DNA of 10,554 nucleotides from Hemicentrotus pulcherrimus (lineage: Eukaryota; Echinodermata; Echinoidea; Camarodonta; Strongylocentrotidae). The stretch covers positions 58,495 through 69,048 of the forward strand of contig BEXV01000188.1 in the NCBI GenBank assembly GCA_003118195.1, written 5' to 3'. The position numbers and the translations under genes were made by a program. Below are positions 7,108 to 10,554 of the stretch, piece by piece (the stretch's first letter is position 1; each line of letters opens with the position of its first letter). The notes beneath the pieces were generated by a model. That model did not search any database. It saw nothing but the letters and a program-made list of their open reading frames with translations, and was not told the origin of the DNA.

Positions 7108-7620
7108 CTGGCTCCCAATAGATGGAACTTCCAATCTACAAGTACCTGGCAAAAGGGTATATTTCCAACCTACATACCGGTACATCTGAAAGAACTGAGG
7201 ACATATCTTGATTCTGCATATATATGCCTGGCACAAGGGTGTATCTCCAACCTACATGTATCTGGCAGAGATACATCTCCAATCAACATGTGTCTACTAG
7301 AAGGACATATCTCCAATCTAAAAGCATCTACCACATGGGTGTATCTCCAACATATACATATATCTGAAAGAAGGCCTTGCCTGGCAAAAGGGAGTATCTC
7401 TAACCTGTGGGTTCCTTATGTAACAGGGACACCCAACAATTTCGTAAAGTGGGCCCCTAATTTATGGAATTACCCATATACCTGGCAGAAAAATTGTATC
7501 TATACAATCAACATATGTCTGGCCAAAGGATGTATCTCAACTGATATGTGCCTGGCAGAAAGACATATCTTCAAGCTATCTGCGCTGGAAATGCAAGAAT
7601 GTTCTTTCTAATCTGCCCAT
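7108..7620 (+). repeat. degenerate minisatellite, ~13 units of 32-42 bp
   Basis: Units start at about 7108, 7146, 7186, 7228, 7262, 7294, 7328, 7364 (truncated), 7381, 7482, 7519, 7552 and 7585. The consensus opens ctggcaaaagg, continues with tgtatctccaac and ends cctacatgta. Most spacings are 32-42 bases; one is 17 (7364-7381) and one is 101 (7381-7482), where a foreign or eroded segment containing aacagggacaccc sits. The 107-codon frame at 7288-7611 is stop-free by chance: its repeated peptide pattern (CLAKG-ISN, LEGHISN) reflects the units, whose lengths are often not multiples of three. Confidence 0.85.
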
Positions 7621-8011
7621 CTATATCATGCATGTGTAATGAAATGGGATACGTGTCCTCAAGAGCATAAATTCCTGCACTGTATGCATGGCTAGTATCG
7701 GCAAATCCCAGCATCCATCTTCACTAATTGATTTTATCATTTCAGGGAGGACAAATTAAATCATAATGAGGTCATGGATGAGCTATTGGATTATAGAAAC
7801 ATTGCCTGATTACAGATATTGTGTTAATTCTTTTCACTTTCCTGCCCAGTGGGGTGTGTTATATCCGATGCGTATGATTCTAATTAAGTCACACAATCAC
7901 TGCAGCGTTGTGTTTAAGACAAGTGAATCAAGCTAAGTGGTGTACGTGTAGATTGCAGTCAGTACAAAGCAATTTCATTATCATTGTCATGTATTGGTCT
8001 GGACAGTAATT
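7621..8011. other. non-coding stretch, no gene
   Basis: AT-rich sequence without frames, RNA signatures or clear repeats. The start of the 224-bp duplication may reach back to about 7994 but is not resolvable by eye. Confidence 0.5.
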
Positions 8012-8460
8012 ATTGACATTCAAAGAGCTTATCATTACAATTCAAACATTATAATATAGGTTATGTAGCAACAATTGTCATTATCATTTCTATATTTCAG
8101 ACCTTGTGATGTAATAGCTTGATTTTCCCCAATATTTCATGACTCATCAATGATTTAATGGTAATTACATTTTAAACCATTGGCTACTGGAACCAGGTGG
8201 TTCTATTCTGTCATTAATTAGTCTTGATTGTAGTGACTGACATTCAAAGAGCTTATTATTGCAATTATCACATTATAATATAGATTACATAGCAACCATT
8301 GTCTTTATTATTACTTTATTTCAGACCTTATGAAATAACAATAGCTTTAATTTCCCCAATATTTCATGGCTTATCAATTTATTGGTAATCACATTTTAAA
8401 CCCTTCGCTACTGGATCCACATGGTTCTGTATCTATTCTATGGATAGCATTAAATAACCT
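8012..8460 (+). repeat. tandem duplication, 224-bp period, two copies
   Basis: Copy 1 (about 8012-8220) and copy 2 (about 8236-8460) align throughout. tgacattcaaagagctta lies at 8014 and 8238, cattataatatag at 8047 and 8271, tttcagacctt near 8095 and 8319, ccccaatatttcatg near 8127 and 8354, and acattttaaacc near 8168 and 8391. The offset is 224 bases at both ends, so indels largely balance. Identity is roughly 80% by eye. No open frame spans either copy. Confidence 0.85.
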
Positions 8461-8706
8461 CTCTTAATAACCAAACCATTTCACAATTCTATCCAGTTTA
8501 TACAAAACATTAGTTTGCAATTAAAGAATACACCTGACCAATTTTTTTACACTGATCACACAATTTCTTCCCATGTTGTTTCCTCAGTCACTCATGCCCA
8601 CCCTCATATGAACTCCACTGTGTGGGCGTTTATCAGGTCCTTTACTTATGCTCTCAGGGCAGGGATGATAGAAGTCCCATAGCTCATCGGGTGTAATGAC
8701 ACGCGA
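8461..8706. other. non-coding stretch
   Basis: No gene was seen. 8680-8690 (tagctcatcgg) matches the polymerase III A-box pattern TRGCNNAGYGG at 10 of 11 positions, but no B-box follows at a usable distance, so neither a SINE nor a tRNA gene is called. Confidence 0.45.
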
Positions 8707-8857
8707 TGATCTGGGCCCCCGTCTTATAAGAGTTGCAACTGATCTAAATCAATCGCAAGTCCTCCAATAACTGGCAAGTTTGCAGTTTCCTTTTTCTCAC
8801 GTACACAGTTGGGAATGGTTTGACTCGCAAATCCTTTATAAGACGGGGCCCTGATTT
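8707..8857. mobile_element. inverted-repeat MITE with gggccc(c)cgtcttataa termini
   Basis: The left end (from 8713, ggg then ccccc then gtcttataag) and the right end (read inward from 8851, gggccccgtcttataaagg) are inverted repeats of about 18 bases with a one-C indel. The flanks tgatct (8707-8712) and tgattt (8852-8857) may be a 5/6 target duplication. A subterminal palindrome at 8731-8760 (agttgc with gcaagt outside, actgatc-type words inside) makes the left half fold on itself. There is no coding capacity. From memory this terminus is common in sea urchin DNA; the superfamily is not assigned. Confidence 0.75.
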
Positions 8858-9196
8858 AAAAAAAAAAAACACCTTCAAACTTGACAGAGAATATTTGTCT
8901 AGCTCTGTGTGCCTGCCCTAGAGAATATCAATGTTCTGCTAATATTCCAAGTATTGGCCCTTCAATAGATATAAAAGAATCTTGCATCAATATATTAGTT
9001 CTTGACACTATCCTGTTAAGTCAATATACCAGTATATATATTTTAAAAACTAAGAGAACCTACAACAAATTTTGAATTTCAAGGACTGCAATTAGTAGTA
9101 TAAGAGCAACTCTGTTGATCCCTAGCTCTATGCGAAATTTTACATATTTGATTACATATATATATATGGCAAACTCAAACGCTATGGAGCATCCAG
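8858..9196. other. non-coding stretch
   Basis: It begins with A12 (8858-8869) directly after the MITE and contains a short (TA)n at 9155-9168. The 64-codon frame at 8881-9075 begins at TTG and has no recognisable domain, so it is not called. Confidence 0.5.
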
Positions 9197-9204
9197 TCAA
9201 TAAA
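9197..9204. repeat. left target-site duplication of the hAT-like MITE
   Basis: tcaataaa (9197-9204) matches tcaataag (9445-9452) at 7 of 8 positions. Eight-base target duplications are typical of the hAT superfamily. Confidence 0.75.
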
Positions 9205-9444
9205 CAGTGGCATAGCAAGGGGGCATTGGGATTATGTGGGGGTGGTCATTGGTCTTACTGAGTAGACAAGATGTTCAGTGATATGGATACCGATTAAAGG
9301 GGGAAAGTGCAGAAAAGGAAACTTTCTTATCTTCTTTTCTCATCATTCTCCCCTCATCCTTTTATTTTCTCTTTCATATGCCATTTAATTAGGAGGGCAC
9401 TTGCCCCCTCCCCTCCCTCTGCCCTAGCCTTGGCTACGCCACTG
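9205..9444. mobile_element. hAT-like MITE, 240 bp
   Basis: The element starts cagtggcatagc (9205-9216) and ends gctacgccactg (9433-9444). These are inverted repeats with one mismatch in 12, and aagg extends the match after a one-base gap. The mismatch is G to A within a CpG, as expected from cytosine deamination. Inside, the left end is G-rich (ggggg, ggg, ggggg) and the right end C-rich (ccccc, cccc, ccc, ccc), so the fold-back extends loosely beyond the terminal repeats. Eight-base flanking duplications and CAGTGGCGTAGC-type ends fit the hAT superfamily. It carries no transposase fragment and would depend on one supplied in trans. Confidence 0.82.
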
Positions 9445-9452
9445 TCAATAAG
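9445..9452. repeat. right target-site duplication of the hAT-like MITE
   Basis: tcaataag immediately follows the right terminus and differs from the left copy only in the last base. Confidence 0.75.
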
Positions 9453-9869
9453 TGTTCATGTCAATTGAATCACAGGTGTTATTCAACACCCCTCTAACCC
9501 TCCCCACCACTTAATCAATTTATCAACATGGAGGGATGTAGGCTTCACATTTCTACATTGAAATGCAAGCATATACTTTCTGAACGCCTGATACATTTAG
9601 ACACGAAGGATTGTACATATATAGTACTACTATTTACCTGGATACCTACATAATTTCTACACAACTATCCTTGTAGAACTGTTTTTAAAAACCATGTAGT
9701 TATGTGCCCAGCAGAGAGACCATCATATAAAAAGGGGCTCATTATGGTACTACATAATTATGCAGCTAATATCCTTAAAGGCTTCGTTTATATATGTGTA
9801 GGACTATGTGGTTATCAAAAATCATAGCAGAAAGAATCTAATTACATCAATCTAATGCTGTTCTCAACT
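9453..9869. other. non-coding stretch
   Basis: No gene is supportable. A six-base hairpin ggtgtt/aacacc with a four-base loop occurs at 9475-9490, and the word ctacataatt appears twice (near 9647 and 9752), too short to define a repeat. Confidence 0.5.
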
Positions 9870-9900
9870 CCCATACCCCCTCCCTTCCCACTCCCAACCC
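9870..9900 (-). other. G-quadruplex motif on the minus strand
   Basis: Six C-tracts of three or more (9870-9872, 9876-9880, 9882-9884, 9887-9889, 9893-9895, 9898-9900) are separated by loops of one to three bases. The minus strand therefore carries six G-tracts, two more than needed. It is not embedded in a recognised transposon. Confidence 0.8.
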
Positions 9901-10517
9901 AAAAAGAAATCATTACACTAGCCAAGTCCATTGCACTTGGTAAATAGAAGTCAGAAAACTTTGCTAATATCATAAAACTATGACCATACTAAATATCAAA
10001 AGTATAATTTGTCTTTATATTTGCTCTGCTATAGTAGAACTATCAGCTTCACAATACACCATCAGGTAACATCTATGATTTAGGAAAGAATGCTCCCCAA
10101 GGAGTGGGAAATGTGCATACATTGTGTTGCGGGTAAGCCTTAATCCGATGACCGTGGTAATAATATGAGCTGCGCCTAGAAATGAAGTATTACGCGCATA
10201 ATAAATGTGAGCTATTATTATTATCATTTAATACCTTGGGTTTACCTAGATTATTTAACCATGATTCTTTTTTACATGCGCAGCAAAGAACATGCCTTCA
10301 CCCCAAGGGTGTTACATGTATGACACCCTATTCTAGAGCGCTTCCTCCCCGGCCCACTCACCCCCCAAATCTTATTACAATATTTATGAAAGAAAAACCC
10401 CAAATGCACAATTTGCCACACTTCCAGGTACTCATACACATTTATAGCGCATTTGATAAGTATTCATGCTCCGTCAGAAGATTACACACCATGAACGCAA
10501 GCTAATCAAAAGACAAC

Positions 10518-10519
<2 letters not shown>
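9901..10519. other. non-coding stretch, no gene
   Basis: Two frames, 70 codons on the minus strand (10015-10227) and 107 codons on the plus strand (10182-10505), overlap each other at 10182-10227. Neither shows a domain, signal peptide or family resemblance, so neither is called. A stem agggtgt/acaccct (10306-10312, 10323-10329) surrounds the palindrome tacatgta. Confidence 0.45.

Positions 10520-10554
<35 letters not shown>
10520..10554 (+). repeat. (GA)n microsatellite at window end
   Basis: An uninterrupted GA run ending in gagg that probably continues past the window edge. Confidence 0.93.

Noticed and set aside
7288..7611. 107-codon open frame with repeated CLAKG-ISN-like peptides
   Set aside because: The repetition comes from the minisatellite units, whose lengths vary and are often not multiples of three. 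The frame would not be maintained across units if it were coding.
8680..8690. A-box-like tagctcatcgg suggesting a tRNA gene or SINE
   Set aside because: No B-box at a compatible distance and no cloverleaf. A single 11-base match is weak evidence.
10182..10505. 107-codon ATG-initiated open frame
   Set aside because: No recognisable domain, signal peptide or repeat structure. It overlaps an opposite-strand frame, and frames of this length occur by chance in 10 kb.

Overview
This window reads as non-coding eukaryotic nuclear DNA, most likely an intergenic or deep intronic stretch from a marine invertebrate. An echinoderm, perhaps a sea urchin, is my best guess. The sequence is AT-rich, with many microsatellites, poly-A and poly-pyrimidine runs, and diverged mobile-element fragments. 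The sea urchin guess rests on remembered repeat 'words': the aaccttcggaata tandem at 1-37, the G-rich repeat at 2400-2575, and the gggccccgtcttataa inverted-repeat element at 8707-8857. It is therefore an inference, not a database result. I find no convincing protein-coding exon, rRNA or tRNA gene, CRISPR array or bacterial feature. The longer open frames all fall in simple repeats, in minisatellites, or in sequence with no recognisable family.

Layout. 1-37 holds a 16-bp tandem repeat. 332-432 is a small fold-back element. 696-827 is an almost pure pyrimidine tract. 1105-1154 and 1221-1251 are CT and CCCT microsatellites, the second carrying a strong G-quadruplex motif on the minus strand. 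1846-2356 is a trinucleotide satellite that switches from ATC to AGT units and contains a 90-bp higher-order duplication. 2400-2575 is a GC-rich interspersed repeat with a 12-bp hairpin and an overlapping G4 motif. 2705-2771 is a poly-A/A-rich tract. 3145-3653 holds at least four diverged copies of an approximately 85-bp sequence. 3923-3979 has a 17-bp exact direct repeat. 5256-5269 looks like a hAT-type terminus. 5282-5415 and 6205-6325 are two related SINE-like segments, each followed by a (TA)n microsatellite. 5495-5650 is an approximately 76-80-bp tandem duplication. 6510-6585 and 7108-7620 are two blocks of the same 32-42-bp minisatellite, separated by DNA that includes a GA tract. 8012-8460 is a 224-bp tandem duplication. 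8707-8857 is an inverted-repeat MITE. 9205-9444 is a 240-bp hAT-like MITE with a 7/8 target-site duplication. 9870-9900 is a second strong G4 motif. The window ends in (GA)n.

There are no genes here to work together. What stands out is how much of the window arose by local tandem duplication at different scales (3, 16, 35, about 80, 90, about 112 and 224 bp) plus insertion of short non-autonomous elements. I do not see a new biological system. The best leads are the split minisatellite, the well-preserved hAT MITE, the dual hairpin/G4 repeat and the 224-bp duplication.
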